A stretch of DNA of 64,000 nt from the NCBI RefSeq assembly GCF_900591205.1, contig NZ_UUPU01000001.1, positions 744,001-808,000 on the forward strand, read 5' to 3'. Position 1 is the stretch's first letter. Each line of letters begins with the position of its first letter. This document shows, piece by piece, positions 26,481-34,720 of the stretch. Below the pieces are notes generated by a model. It had not been told where the DNA came from. It did no database searches and was given only the letters and a program-made list of their open reading frames with translations. This DNA is from Pseudomonas viridiflava. Its GTDB lineage: Bacteria > Pseudomonadota > Gammaproteobacteria > Pseudomonadales > Pseudomonadaceae. The position numbers and the translations under genes were made by a program.

Positions 26481-27005
26481 CTACAGCGTGGCAACCAGCG
26501 TCTGCTGGTCGTCGTTAAAGTCGGCCAAGGCCACCAGCAAGCTCACCGGGGTAATGGTCACAAAGTCATAGCGACGGCAGGTGCGGCCGTATTGCTGCAC
26601 GATGACTCGCAGCAGCTCGGGGTTGTCCGACAGCTGGGAGTCACTGAACTGAAGCACCACCACGTCCCAATCGCGGTCAGGCAAACGCTCTTCAATTTCC
26701 ACATAGCCCACGCCCAGGCGATTGAGGATGCGCATAAGCCCGGCCTTCGAACCGGCGTCGACCGAGTTGATAAAGGCGAACTTCACGCGCAGGCGATACA
26801 GGCTTTCCGGCTCGCCGCGAAAGCGGGTGATGTCGCGCTGCCAAGCCAGCAGGTCGAGGATGGTCAGGTGGCAGTGTTCGGGGTCCATTTGCAGCAGGGG
26901 CCACTGCAACCAGCCTTCGACGGTTTCCCACCAGGCTTGGGCAGTGGCCTTGAGCTTGGCCAGCTCGCCGGCATTCAGCCAAAAGGGCAAGTTGAGCTTA
27001 AGCAT
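26481..27005 (-). CDS. Baseplate protein gpI-like
   Basis: 174-residue phage tail protein I family member, with ETVEGWLQWPLLQMDPEHC near residues 28-46 and LLAWQRDITRFRGEPESLYRLRVKFAF near 53-80. It bridges the baseplate wedge and the fibre. It overlaps the J gene by 8 bases upstream and ends 8 bases before the fibre start, so order J-I-fibre is as in P2. Confidence 0.82.
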   Translation of the reverse strand: MLKLNLPFWLNAGELAKLKATAQAWWETVEGWLQWPLLQMDPEHCHLTILDLLAWQRDITRFRGEPESLYRLRVKFAFINSVDAGSKAGLMRILNRLGVGYVEIEERLPDRDWDVVVLQFSDSQLSDNPELLRVIVQQYGRTCRRYDFVTITPVSLLVALADFNDDQQTLVATL

Positions 27006-28170
27006 CGAGCAGCACCTCCAAGTCTTCGATCCGCGGGATGTTCAACTCGCAGAGGATGTCGGCCGTGGTGAACCGCAACGACTCGATCCGTGGGAACTGC
27101 ATGTGCAGCTCTTCGCCCAATCGGCTGAAAGAAAATCGCGCCTGTGGATAAGTCAGAGTCGGCTGATAGTCGTTTGCCGTGCTTTCACGGAAGGCGGCGC
27201 GGATAAATTGTTCGACCTGCGTGGCCAACTGTCTGCGCTGTTCCTGGGTCAGGTTTGCGCGTGGCCACACGGTCACTTCGATCTTGTGCAGCGTCTCGGG
27301 CATGACGTACACCAGCATGTCGTCGCCATGCCCATGGTTGCCGCCGTCACGGATATGGGCGTTGATCTTCTGCAGGTACTCGTCTGCCGGCACCCCGGCG
27401 TCGAACAGCACATAGGCATTCGCACTGCCGGGGCCGCGTGGGGCGCCGTGCTCAAAGAACACGCCGTCCGGGTGCACGCCGGGAAACGTGGTGATCATGG
27501 CGCGGTACACCGCATCGGTGTGGTACTGGTTCACCGCTGAGAACTGGTTGCGTACCCGCAGGCGCAACTGGTCGTTAGGCTCGGAATCGGCGCCGGGTTG
27601 TGTCAGCCAGTCGTTGGCGTTCACCACCTGGATAATGCCCGGTACCGGCACCGGCAAAATTGCGTAATACCCCGGCGCCAAGTTGTAGCCGCTGCCGGCT
27701 TTGATCGCCTCCACGGGAATGTTCAGCTGTGACTCACCCTCGGCAAAGGTGCCGGGCAAGGTGGTGATCAGCTCATAGACGTGACCATTGATAGCTGCGG
27801 ACTGCACCCGCGTACCCGCTGGCACCTCAAGCGCCCCGGCCGGTGTGGCACGGGTGAATAGCAACTCGCCCTTGGTCTTTGTCGAGGGCTTGCGCTCGAC
27901 GTTAACCGACCAGGCGAGCGTATCCAGCCAGGCGTCCACGGCGGTCTGTACAAAAAAGTTGGGCAGCACCGTGTCGATGATGAAGTGAATCAACCACAGC
28001 ACCGGCTGGGTGACCAGGGCCGAGAGAATGCGCCAGAAGGGCGAGTAGGCGCTGGTGTTGCTGATCTTGCTGCCCTGGGCGGCGGCTTCTTTTTCCCAGG
28101 CATTTTTCAACTCGGCCTCGGTGGTGGGGATGCCGGCGTCCCGCAGCGCTTGTTTAAAGTCTGCGCTCAC
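26998..28170 (-). CDS. Baseplate J-like wedge protein
   Basis: 390-residue baseplate J family protein. Visible are a hydrophobic segment near 55-75, the RATPAGALEVPAGTRVQSA motif near 115 (common to J proteins), and GVHPDGVFFEHGAPRGPGSANAYVLF near 240. It forms the contractile-tail baseplate wedge. The start overlaps the previous stop by 4 bases. Confidence 0.88.
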   Translation of the reverse strand: MSADFKQALRDAGIPTTEAELKNAWEKEAAAQGSKISNTSAYSPFWRILSALVTQPVLWLIHFIIDTVLPNFFVQTAVDAWLDTLAWSVNVERKPSTKTKGELLFTRATPAGALEVPAGTRVQSAAINGHVYELITTLPGTFAEGESQLNIPVEAIKAGSGYNLAPGYYAILPVPVPGIIQVVNANDWLTQPGADSEPNDQLRLRVRNQFSAVNQYHTDAVYRAMITTFPGVHPDGVFFEHGAPRGPGSANAYVLFDAGVPADEYLQKINAHIRDGGNHGHGDDMLVYVMPETLHKIEVTVWPRANLTQEQRRQLATQVEQFIRAAFRESTANDYQPTLTYPQARFSFSRLGEELHMQFPRIESLRFTTADILCELNIPRIEDLEVLLDA

Positions 28171-28484
28171 ACTGCCACCTCTACATCGCCAAACTTCACC
28201 GTGGTCGCAGTCACCCGATACACGCCCGAGCTTTGCGACAAGATCTGCACGGTGCCGGGCACCAGGCGCACGTCGTCCTCCACCCGAAGTTCCAACTGCT
28301 GCAGGCAGTCGCGTCGGCGCAGCGGGTCACGCTCGGCCACCAGCGTGACCAACAAACCACTTTCGCGAATCATGTGGGCGATGTCCTGGGCGATGCTGGC
28401 GCGGTCATCGATCAGTAGCGGTTGGTTGGATGGGTCCAGCACCAGGTCATTGCCGGCAATCAGCAGATCGACGTATTCACTCAT
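28167..28484 (-). CDS. DUF2590-type baseplate (W/gp25-like position) protein
   Basis: 105-residue protein, MSEYVDLLIAGNDLVLDPSN at the start, with a region (ASIAQDIAHMIRESGLLVTL...LRRRDCLQQLELRVEDD) resembling gp25-type baseplate proteins. From memory the family is DUF2590, found in HP1-like phages. It overlaps genes on both sides by 4 bases. Confidence 0.75.
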   Translation of the reverse strand: MSEYVDLLIAGNDLVLDPSNQPLLIDDRASIAQDIAHMIRESGLLVTLVAERDPLRRRDCLQQLELRVEDDVRLVPGTVQILSQSSGVYRVTATTVKFGDVEVAV

Positions 28485-30439
28485 CCTGCCATCCCCATCA
28501 GCCCTTCCAGCTCGTGGGCCGTCATCGGCTTGCTGGTGTGGATCTCGATTTTTTCCACATGAGTGCCACGGTTCTGCGTCGCGGAGTTCTGGATGCTGGT
28601 GAGCAAACCACCTGGCGGCACGGCGGTGGCGCGGTTGGGGGAAAGCGAGGGGATTGCCGCGTTAATCGTTTGCTGGGCGCGTTGCGCGGCGTCCAGGCTG
28701 TCCAGGTTAGGCCCGGTCGGCAACTCGCCAAACTGTGCCTGGATATCGACGCCGGGAATCTTGTTCAGCATGGCGATCAGGCCGTTGATGGCGCTGTGAA
28801 AGATCGCCACGATCCCCTCCCAGGCGGCTTTCGCCATCCCGGACCAACCGCCCATGGACTCGAACCAGGCCGACAGCGCAGACAGTTGATCACTGACCCA
28901 CCTGAATGCGTCGGTGTCCATCAGTGCACTTGTCCACTCATCCCAGAAGTACACGGCCGCCACGATCACCGCCACCAGGGCGATGATGCCCAGCACAATC
29001 CAGGTCACCGGGTTGGCCCAAAGCGCGGCATTAGTCAGCCAGATTGCAGCCTGCCACAAGGTCATCGCACCTTTGACCAGCCCGAACCAAAGCACCAGCG
29101 ATACCAGGCCAGCGACGTATAGCGTTACCAGCAGGATCTGCATCAGGTACGCGCCGACGTTTTTCCAGGCCACCAGGTTCAGCAGCCTCCACAGCGCGAT
29201 CACGGGAACGGCAACTGTGCGCCAAACGCCGAAGGTAAAGGTCAGCAGCGCGACGGTCGCGGTCAGGCCGAGAATGGTAAGGGCTGCCAGGCCGATGATT
29301 CGGGTAAGGTTGGGAAACAGTGTGGTCCAGCGCACCACCGACGAGCCGCCGGTGGCCAGGCGTTCGAGGATCGGGTTGAGGATGGGCAACAGCTTCTGGC
29401 CAAAGGCAATGCGCACCGCCAGGATCGCGTGTGCAAAGCGTTCCCACGGGTCGGCAATGGTCTTGGCCATCTTCTCGGCCTGCTCCATGCCTTTAACTTT
29501 GCCCAGTTGGTCGATGCTATTGGCCAAGTCGCCGGTTTTGGGTAGCAGTTGAGTGATCAAGCCCATGGCCTGTTTGCCGCCGAAGGCTTTGCTGATCAGG
29601 TCAGTTTCAGCGGCGTCCAGCTCGCTGTACTTGCTGTTGATCTTGCCCAGGATGTCGATCATCGGCAGCAACCGGCCCTGGCTGTCGGTAAAGGAAAGTC
29701 CCAGCTTGGCCTGGGCACCGTAGGCCCCTGCCAGAAACGCTCGGTACTTGGTCCCGGCCTGGCCGCCGCTCATAGTCGCCTGCAGCGTGCCGAGGATGGC
29801 CATCTGTTCCGCGGCCTCAACCCCGGCCGACGCGGCGCTGGCGCCCAAGGCAGTAAACGCACTGCTCATGCCCTGGCCGGTGGTTTTGAACATCTGCACG
29901 GCGGTCGCGGTTTGCCCGGTCAGTTGCTCAACCCAGGCGGCTTTGCCCATGGCATCGGCCTGTTTCTGAAAGATGCCGTACATCGTGCCGACGTAATCGG
30001 TCACGGTCCCTGCATCAGCTTTGGTGGCCTTGGCCAGCACGTTGGAGGCGTTCGTGAACGTCGCCAGTTGATTGCCGGTGAGCCCAGCGATAGCGCTTTG
30101 AATGTCGTACGCCGAACGCACAAACCCGGTAGCGCTCTGGCCATAGGCGATGCTGAATTGCAGCGATTTTCGGTTAAGCAGGTCCAGCGCGTCCGCAGCA
30201 ACGCCCAGGCTTTCCACCTCGCCCAACGCCGCGTTCTGACCCAGCGCGGGCGCCATTGCTGCCTTGAGCGCATACGCTGACCCGATCATGCCGGCCATGC
30301 CGACACCCATTTGCGTAAGACCTTTCTGACCTTGGGTGGCCAAATCGCTGAAACCCGCTTTGACCTTACCCAAGGGCTGGGTCACGCGATCAACGAGGCG
30401 CAGGATAAAGTCGAGCTTACTGGTGGCGGCCGAAGTCAT
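28481..30439 (-). CDS. Tail tape measure protein
   Basis: 652-residue tape measure protein that fixes tail length. It starts with a helical region (KLDFILRLVDRVTQPLGKVK), then the TP901-family core with ESLGVAADAL, SAYDIQSAIAGLTG and a Gly/Ala-rich stretch. Two to four hydrophobic segments follow near residues 375-500 (LAALTILGLTATVALLTFTF and others), typical of membrane-inserting tape measures, and a short C-terminal tail. The length predicts a tail of roughly P2-class size or somewhat shorter. Confidence 0.9.
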   Translation of the reverse strand: MTSAATSKLDFILRLVDRVTQPLGKVKAGFSDLATQGQKGLTQMGVGMAGMIGSAYALKAAMAPALGQNAALGEVESLGVAADALDLLNRKSLQFSIAYGQSATGFVRSAYDIQSAIAGLTGNQLATFTNASNVLAKATKADAGTVTDYVGTMYGIFQKQADAMGKAAWVEQLTGQTATAVQMFKTTGQGMSSAFTALGASAASAGVEAAEQMAILGTLQATMSGGQAGTKYRAFLAGAYGAQAKLGLSFTDSQGRLLPMIDILGKINSKYSELDAAETDLISKAFGGKQAMGLITQLLPKTGDLANSIDQLGKVKGMEQAEKMAKTIADPWERFAHAILAVRIAFGQKLLPILNPILERLATGGSSVVRWTTLFPNLTRIIGLAALTILGLTATVALLTFTFGVWRTVAVPVIALWRLLNLVAWKNVGAYLMQILLVTLYVAGLVSLVLWFGLVKGAMTLWQAAIWLTNAALWANPVTWIVLGIIALVAVIVAAVYFWDEWTSALMDTDAFRWVSDQLSALSAWFESMGGWSGMAKAAWEGIVAIFHSAINGLIAMLNKIPGVDIQAQFGELPTGPNLDSLDAAQRAQQTINAAIPSLSPNRATAVPPGGLLTSIQNSATQNRGTHVEKIEIHTSKPMTAHELEGLMGMAG

Positions 30440-30550
30440 GTTTTGACACCTTTGCGCCCGAAGTTTCCCACCCTGTTGTCTATCCTTGCCCTACCAGACG
30501 GAGCTGGTTTTATGTCGGAATCTTCACCAACGCTAACAAGGAGTAAGCCA

Positions 30551-30874
30551 ATGGAAGGACGGGAAAGAGCCTTGATGCGGGCCAGCGTTGCGTTGCAACT
30601 GCTGATCAGTACATTGAAAAAACATGACCTCGAAGCGCCAATGATGTGGGAAGACCCACGGCTTACCGAGCTGTTCCGCCAGTTATGCGCCAGCTTGCAG
30701 GAAGCCCAGGCCAACGAGGACGCCATGGGCGCCACGATTTTTTTAAGCCGTTCAATGCTCGATGGCGTGCTGCACAAACCAGGTAGCGTCCGCGGGTTTT
30801 TGGCTTCGCTGAGGGGGATCGACGCGCTGCTGCATGAAGCAGGAGAGAAGCGCCAACATTCGCGGGCGGTATAA
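30551..30874 (+). CDS. Counter-oriented small prophage gene, unknown
   Basis: 107-residue mainly helical protein lying on the plus strand between the leftward tape measure and methyltransferase genes. AAGGAG is well spaced before ATG at 30551; an in-frame ATG at 30512 has no such site. Its opposite orientation inside a late operon marks it as a 'moron'-type insertion that may be expressed in the lysogen. The sequence (LRASVALQLLISTLKKHDLE-like text, then LTELFRQLCASLQEAQANED) shows no family I recognise. Confidence 0.65.
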   Translation: MEGRERALMRASVALQLLISTLKKHDLEAPMMWEDPRLTELFRQLCASLQEAQANEDAMGATIFLSRSMLDGVLHKPGSVRGFLASLRGIDALLHEAGEKRQHSRAV

Positions 30875-30920
30875 CTATCCACCTTCCCGAATCCCGCCAA
30901 GCGTGGGGTTCTGGCAGGTG

Positions 30921-31661
30921 TCATGCGCAGGCCCGGTTTTCATTGATATGAGTACTGGCCAACCGCTTGTTGGCGATTTGAACATTCTCAAGTAGCGCTT
31001 CGCTGGCCAGCCATTTGTAGCCCCCAAGCGCAGCGGCTATTAAGGTACTGCCTGACCCCGCAAAGGGATCAAGAATGACTCCGCCAGGTTCGCAGATTTT
31101 GACGATTGCCTGCATCAGCGCGATTGGTTTTCCTGTTATGTGGAACTTGTCTTTTCTGCGTACAGGCTCGCGAAATACGCCGGGTAATGCGGGAACTACT
31201 CGATCCAGTGGCATAGCACCCTTACTGCCCCAGATGATGTATTCGGCTTGCGCACGAAAGCGCCCCGACTGCGGGCGAACACCTTCGGTCTTGTCCCATA
31301 CAGCGATCCCGCGCCATGTGAAACCTGCTGCCTGCAGAGCGTCGGTGGTCAAAGGTAGTTGCCGCCAATCGCTGAACAAGCAAACCGGCGCACCAGGTTT
31401 CAACACCCGGAACGCTTCGTTTAGCCAGAGCACACACCATCTGAGATGGGAGCGCTGATCCCGCTGGTCCCCCGTAAATTCTGGATAGAGGCCACTACCA
31501 CCGCCTTGTAGATATTTGGCTGAAGGTGCTTGCTGGCGTGCGCCCATATGCAGGCCGCCGCTTGAGTATGGCGGGTCGGTAATCAGAGCATCTACGGAGC
31601 AGTTGGGTATCTCTTCGAGGTAACGCAGGCAATCGCCGTGAAATATTAGGTTTTCCAACAA
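30921..31661 (-). CDS. N6-adenine (DPPY-type) DNA methyltransferase, orphan
   Basis: About 246-residue beta-class amino-methyltransferase: motif IV ALITDPPYSSGG near residue 25, the variable target region in the middle, and motif I late in the protein (GGVILDPFAGSGSTLIAA, near 200). There is no ATG near the domain. TTG at 31661 or 31658 would give LENLIFHGDCLRYL; the frame overlaps the end of the tail-chaperone extension by a few bases. It lies within the late operon after the chaperone. No restriction partner is present, so it likely protects phage DNA or modifies host methylation. Confidence 0.88.
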   Translation of the reverse strand: MLENLIFHGDCLRYLEEIPNCSVDALITDPPYSSGGLHMGARQQAPSAKYLQGGGSGLYPEFTGDQRDQRSHLRWCVLWLNEAFRVLKPGAPVCLFSDWRQLPLTTDALQAAGFTWRGIAVWDKTEGVRPQSGRFRAQAEYIIWGSKGAMPLDRVVPALPGVFREPVRRKDKFHITGKPIALMQAIVKICEPGGVILDPFAGSGSTLIAAALGGYKWLASEALLENVQIANKRLASTHINENRACA

Positions 31662-31663
31662 AA

Positions 31664-31858
31664 TTACCCTTTCAATGCCATGGCAATCCCGTTCGCTACG
31701 GCGATTTCCATGCGTTTCCAATACTCGTTTTCCAACCAGATGGCAGTGCCCAGGTTGTCTGCCGTGGGCTCGGCGCCGGGTAGCCAGCGTTCGGCTAGGG
31801 CCAACAGTTGGCCCAGGCTGTCGTCAGTTAAGCGGTCAGCACGGCCGAGGGCTTTTTT
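31664..31858 (-). CDS. Tail assembly chaperone -1 frameshift extension
   Basis: In the -1 frame the codons continue from the slippery site as K-A-L-G-R-A-D-R-L-T-D-D-S-L-G-Q-L-L-A-L and then through AERWLPGAEP to a Trp-rich end (IWLENEYWKRMEIA), stopping with TAA at 31666-31664. It has no start of its own. Together with 31858-32115 it would make a ~150-residue fused protein, equivalent to P2 E+E' or lambda G-T. The fused C-terminal part normally bridges the chaperone to the tape measure protein. Confidence 0.8.
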   Translation of the reverse strand, partial: KKALGRADRLTDDSLGQLLALAERWLPGAEPTADNLGTAIWLENEYWKRMEIAVANGIAMALKG

Positions 31859-32115
31859 ACGACCACTTCGACGTCTGGGGCGTACTCATCCAGCAGCGTG
31901 CCGGCCAGTTGCATGGTGAACACTGGGTTGCGCAGCAGCGGGCGCAGCGCGTCCAGGTGCGCGGGCAGTACGGTGGTGGTCAGCAGGTTGTTGGAGGGCG
32001 CCACTTTGTTGTTGGGGGTGACGGCGTTGAAGTACTTGGTCACGTCCTGCGGGGCCAGGGTAAAGATGAATTCTTGATCACCGATTTGCAGGGTGATGTC
32101 GCGGCGGTCGCTCAT
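31828..32115 (-). CDS. Tail assembly chaperone (P2 gpE-like)
   Basis: 95-residue protein starting MSDRRDITLQIGDQEFIFTL at 32115 and ending in VVVKKPSAVLTA. Size and place (just before tape measure, separated only by cargo) match gpE of P2. The KK codons (GTA AAA AAG) near the end form the -1 slippery sequence at 31852-31858. It overlaps the preceding membrane-protein gene by 4 bases. Confidence 0.8.
   Translation of the reverse strand: MSDRRDITLQIGDQEFIFTLAPQDVTKYFNAVTPNNKVAPSNNLLTTTVLPAHLDALRPLLRNPVFTMQLAGTLLDEYAPDVEVVVKKPSAVLTA
31852..31858 (-). other. Programmed -1 ribosomal frameshift site
   Basis: A AAA AAG read in the zero frame as (gt)A-AAA-AAG, the strongest known bacterial slippery heptamer (as in dnaX). 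A -1 slip moves from the frame ending at TAA 31828-31830 into an open frame reaching 31664. Confidence 0.85.
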
Positions 32116-32381
32116 GGTTTGGCTCTTTGGTTGAGGTTGGAAAAGTAGGTGTCCAGGCACTGCTCAAGGCGTTTTTCGAAGCGGTGTTCCAGCTTGTCCA
32201 ACGCTTTGTCGAAAGCCTCCAGACGGCCGTTGTGGGTGGCCATCTCGATACGTAGTTCCAAGTTCTCGCGGCGGGCGGCGTTGACCTGGCGGAACAGGTA
32301 GATCTGGATGCCTGCGACCCAGGTGAGAACCAGTTCGGTCAGCAACAACATGACGCTGATGTGCAGCGGGGAAATTTCCAT
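32112..32381 (-). CDS. Small membrane protein with coiled coil (holin or spanin candidate)
   Basis: 89-residue protein starting MEISPLHISVMLLLTELVLT: one membrane segment (about residues 7-28), then a charged helix likely to form a coiled coil (NAARRENLELRIEMATHNGR...FDKALDKLEHRFEKRLEQ). The ATG shares bases with the stop of the DUF1353 gene (TGATG). Next to the endolysin it could be a holin or inner-membrane spanin; the single membrane span followed by a long helix fits a spanin-like or class III holin form. Not decided. Confidence 0.6.
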   Translation of the reverse strand: MEISPLHISVMLLLTELVLTWVAGIQIYLFRQVNAARRENLELRIEMATHNGRLEAFDKALDKLEHRFEKRLEQCLDTYFSNLNQRAKP

Positions 32382-32746
32382 CACGGTTGGCCCCAGGCGC
32401 CGCGGCCGCCCACGCGGGTGGCTTTCCACATGCTCCAGGCCAGCAGCTGGCCAGCGCCCTCTTCCAGCAACGCTTCATGGAAGATCTGATCGGCCTCGCG
32501 TTTGGTGAAACGGTGCGTAAGGTGGCAGTAGATAAAGTCGTGCACCGCTGCTGGCCGGCGCGTGGTTGGCGTCCTAGCGTCCAGCACCGGGCGCACGATT
32601 CTTGGGAAGCTGGCCAAGTCCGTCAGGAAGCCTGCAGGCACCATAATTTTCCGGCCCTCGAGCGTCACGTACAGCAAGGGGCTGATCAGCTCCCAGCGGT
32701 AATGCCCAGGCCGGTGGCGCAACTCCAAATGGCTTTCAAAAGGCAT
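32381..32746 (-). CDS. DUF1353 family lysis-region protein
   Basis: 121-residue DUF1353 protein: VPAGFLTDLASFPRIVRPVL and AAVHDFIYCHLTHRFTKREAD-like segments with conserved Asp, Pro and His. The family is common beside phage endolysins and often accompanies lysis genes; function is unproven. It starts 2 bases after the endolysin stop and overlaps the next gene by 1 base. Confidence 0.82.
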   Translation of the reverse strand: MPFESHLELRHRPGHYRWELISPLLYVTLEGRKIMVPAGFLTDLASFPRIVRPVLDARTPTTRRPAAVHDFIYCHLTHRFTKREADQIFHEALLEEGAGQLLAWSMWKATRVGGRGAWGQP

Positions 32747-32748
32747 GT

Positions 32749-33141
32749 TCAGTAGCTCCAGATCGTTGGGCTGGGCAACGGCCCGCCAGCGGGTGCCAAG
32801 CCCAGGTGCAGAAAGCGGGCGCTGCCTTTTTGGTGAATGCCCACCCGGTTGAACCCCAGCGGCAATGCCAGGCGCAGCAGTGTCAGCGCCTCGGCCCCTC
32901 GGCAGCGCACGTCCACCGCACGCCCGTCGAAGTGCTCGCCTGGGGCGGTTTTGCCGGCCTCAACGGGGTGGCGTGGGCAGCGGTAGGCGCTGGTCAGTTG
33001 CATGGGCTTGCCGTAGGCATCGCGCAGGCGTTGCAAGCGCGCCATAAAGGCCGGGTCCATCTCCCGCCCGGTGCTATTGCAGTGGCCGCATTTGCAGCGC
33101 AATTCCGAGTAGGCGAAGCTCGGCCAGGGGCTGTCGCTCAT
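32749..33141 (-). CDS. M15-type peptidase endolysin
   Basis: 130-residue peptidase of the M15 (D-Ala-D-Ala carboxypeptidase/L,D-endopeptidase) type. The zinc ligands are visible as RCPRHPVE, GEHFDGRAVDV (HxxxxxxD) near residue 75 and RFLHLGL near 110. The N-terminal CKCGHCNSTG cluster (about residues 16-25) may bind another metal ion. It cuts peptidoglycan stem peptides during lysis. It shares its first base with the stop of the tube gene. Confidence 0.85.
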   Translation of the reverse strand: MSDSPWPSFAYSELRCKCGHCNSTGREMDPAFMARLQRLRDAYGKPMQLTSAYRCPRHPVEAGKTAPGEHFDGRAVDVRCRGAEALTLLRLALPLGFNRVGIHQKGSARFLHLGLAPAGGPLPSPTIWSY

Positions 33142-33590
33142 CAGCGCAGGCCCTCGATTTCGCTGGCGTCCAGGTAGGGCACGCCGTTGATGCGGATAAA
33201 GTCCGGGCTGGTCACGTCGAACGGGACCTTGTGCACGGCTTTCTGCCCGCCTTTGGGGTCGATATCTAACAGGCTGGAAATTTTCAGCCGGCAGCCGAAA
33301 GCTTCCACGCGCAATTCGTCGGTGGCGGTCTTGGCAAAGAACAGCGCGTCGAAGGGTTCCAGTTTGCGGAACGAGCCTGCGCGGTTCGCCGCCTGGATCA
33401 ACAGCCCCAGGTTGGCGCTGTCCAGTTCAAACTCGCCGCTGGCGGCCACGTCGCCATCCACATACCCGTCGGGCACGCCCTTGGTTTGGGCGACGGCACT
33501 GTTGTCGGTGATGTCGAGGGTGGCCTTCTCGATGTGTACCTGCAGGTCGCCCAGGCTCACATCGAAATTCATGCCGCTGATTCGGGCCAT
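33141..33590 (-). CDS. Tail tube protein (DUF2597 type)
   Basis: 149-residue protein: MARISGMNFDVSLGDLQVHI, then GYVDGDVAASGEFELDSANL and SPDFIRINGVPYLDASEIEGL. The beta-rich pattern and its place right after the sheath gene mark it as the tail tube. From memory this is family DUF2597, seen in HP1-like phages. It starts 4 bases after the sheath stop. Confidence 0.8.
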   Translation of the reverse strand: MARISGMNFDVSLGDLQVHIEKATLDITDNSAVAQTKGVPDGYVDGDVAASGEFELDSANLGLLIQAANRAGSFRKLEPFDALFFAKTATDELRVEAFGCRLKISSLLDIDPKGGQKAVHKVPFDVTSPDFIRINGVPYLDASEIEGLR

Positions 33591-33593
33591 GGG

Positions 33594-34709
33594 TTACTCC
33601 TCGTCGTCCAAAGACAGGTCCAGGGCGATGTTCGCCGTCAGGTCCTTGGGGCAGTTGTAAGGGCGCACGCGCAGGTAGGCTTCGATGGTGGTGCGGTTCT
33701 TCCACACCAGCGCGATGTCGCCGTCTTTGGGTGGCTGGATATCGCCGGGGAACTGCTGGCCCGCAAAGTTCACAGAACGCGACATCTCGCGCAGTGGGCG
33801 CATCAGGCGCAAGCGGGTGTAGGCCATGCTGTTGGGAGTGTTGTTAACCCTGCGGTCGGCCACCATCTGGATCAGCAGGATCCGCACTCGGCGCGCTGCC
33901 TTGTCGACGATGCGTAGGTTTTCTACCTCGCTAAAGTCACTGCCGGGTGCGTCGAGCAGGTTGGCGTCACCCCAGAACATACCGGGGTAGTCAGGGTAGT
34001 TCTGCGGCACCGAGAAGCGCATTTTGTCCAGCTCGGCCAGGGTGGCGGAGGCCAGCGGCACGCCCTCTTTGTCCACGGGCGTAGGGCCCAGGCCGACCAA
34101 CGCACCGGTGGCGACACGCATGGGGCTGTCGGCAATGCTCACTGCGGCATTGGCCAATCGACCGGCCAGCACGCCCAAGTCATTGCCGTGCAGTTGCGGC
34201 ACGACGGCGACTCGCGGCGCCGCCACGTCACGGAGCAAAGGCCGCTGCTCATCGCGGTAATCCGACCAGTCCTGGACCGCTGCGATGCCTGAACTCGCGG
34301 CCAACACGAACACCCGGCGCCCATAGCGGTTGATGAGGTCCACGGCGGCGGTGTGCATGGCTTCGATTTCGGCGCTGGCGGTCACCGGCTTGGTGATGAT
34401 CACCCCTTCAACGGAGATGCCCGCGCTTTGCGCTTGATCCAGTGCTTTCTTCCAGTCGCCGTCAGCGGCCAGCGGCACAGCTGCGCAGGCCCAGCGTTCG
34501 CCGCCGTTATTTCGAGCTGCGGTAATTTGGGTCTTCAGGTCGCTGGCAGCCACGCCCAGCTCGGTGTCCAGATTGTTTTGGGTGTTGATGGCCAGGAGCT
34601 TGCCGACGTTTTTGGTCGCCGGGCCGATAAACAGAAAGTGGCGTTCAATCGCCGTCACCGGGCCCTGGCCCAGGTTGAGATTGTTAACGCTGACTTGACC
34701 TTGAGCCAT
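33594..34709 (-). CDS. Tail sheath protein (DUF2586 type)
   Basis: 371-residue contractile sheath. The start is MAQGQVSVNNLNLGQGPVTA; the core has RVFVLAASSGIAAVQDWSDY and a C-terminal region with PSM-like NTPNSMAYTRLRLMRPLREM followed by a strand (RTTIEAYLRVRPYNCPKDLTANI) that would join the neighbouring sheath subunit. From memory this is family DUF2586, used by HP1-like phages instead of the P2 FI type. It ends in an acidic DLSLDDEE tail. Confidence 0.85.
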   Translation of the reverse strand: MAQGQVSVNNLNLGQGPVTAIERHFLFIGPATKNVGKLLAINTQNNLDTELGVAASDLKTQITAARNNGGERWACAAVPLAADGDWKKALDQAQSAGISVEGVIITKPVTASAEIEAMHTAAVDLINRYGRRVFVLAASSGIAAVQDWSDYRDEQRPLLRDVAAPRVAVVPQLHGNDLGVLAGRLANAAVSIADSPMRVATGALVGLGPTPVDKEGVPLASATLAELDKMRFSVPQNYPDYPGMFWGDANLLDAPGSDFSEVENLRIVDKAARRVRILLIQMVADRRVNNTPNSMAYTRLRLMRPLREMSRSVNFAGQQFPGDIQPPKDGDIALVWKNRTTIEAYLRVRPYNCPKDLTANIALDLSLDDEE

Positions 34710-34720
34710 GAGCGGCCTCG

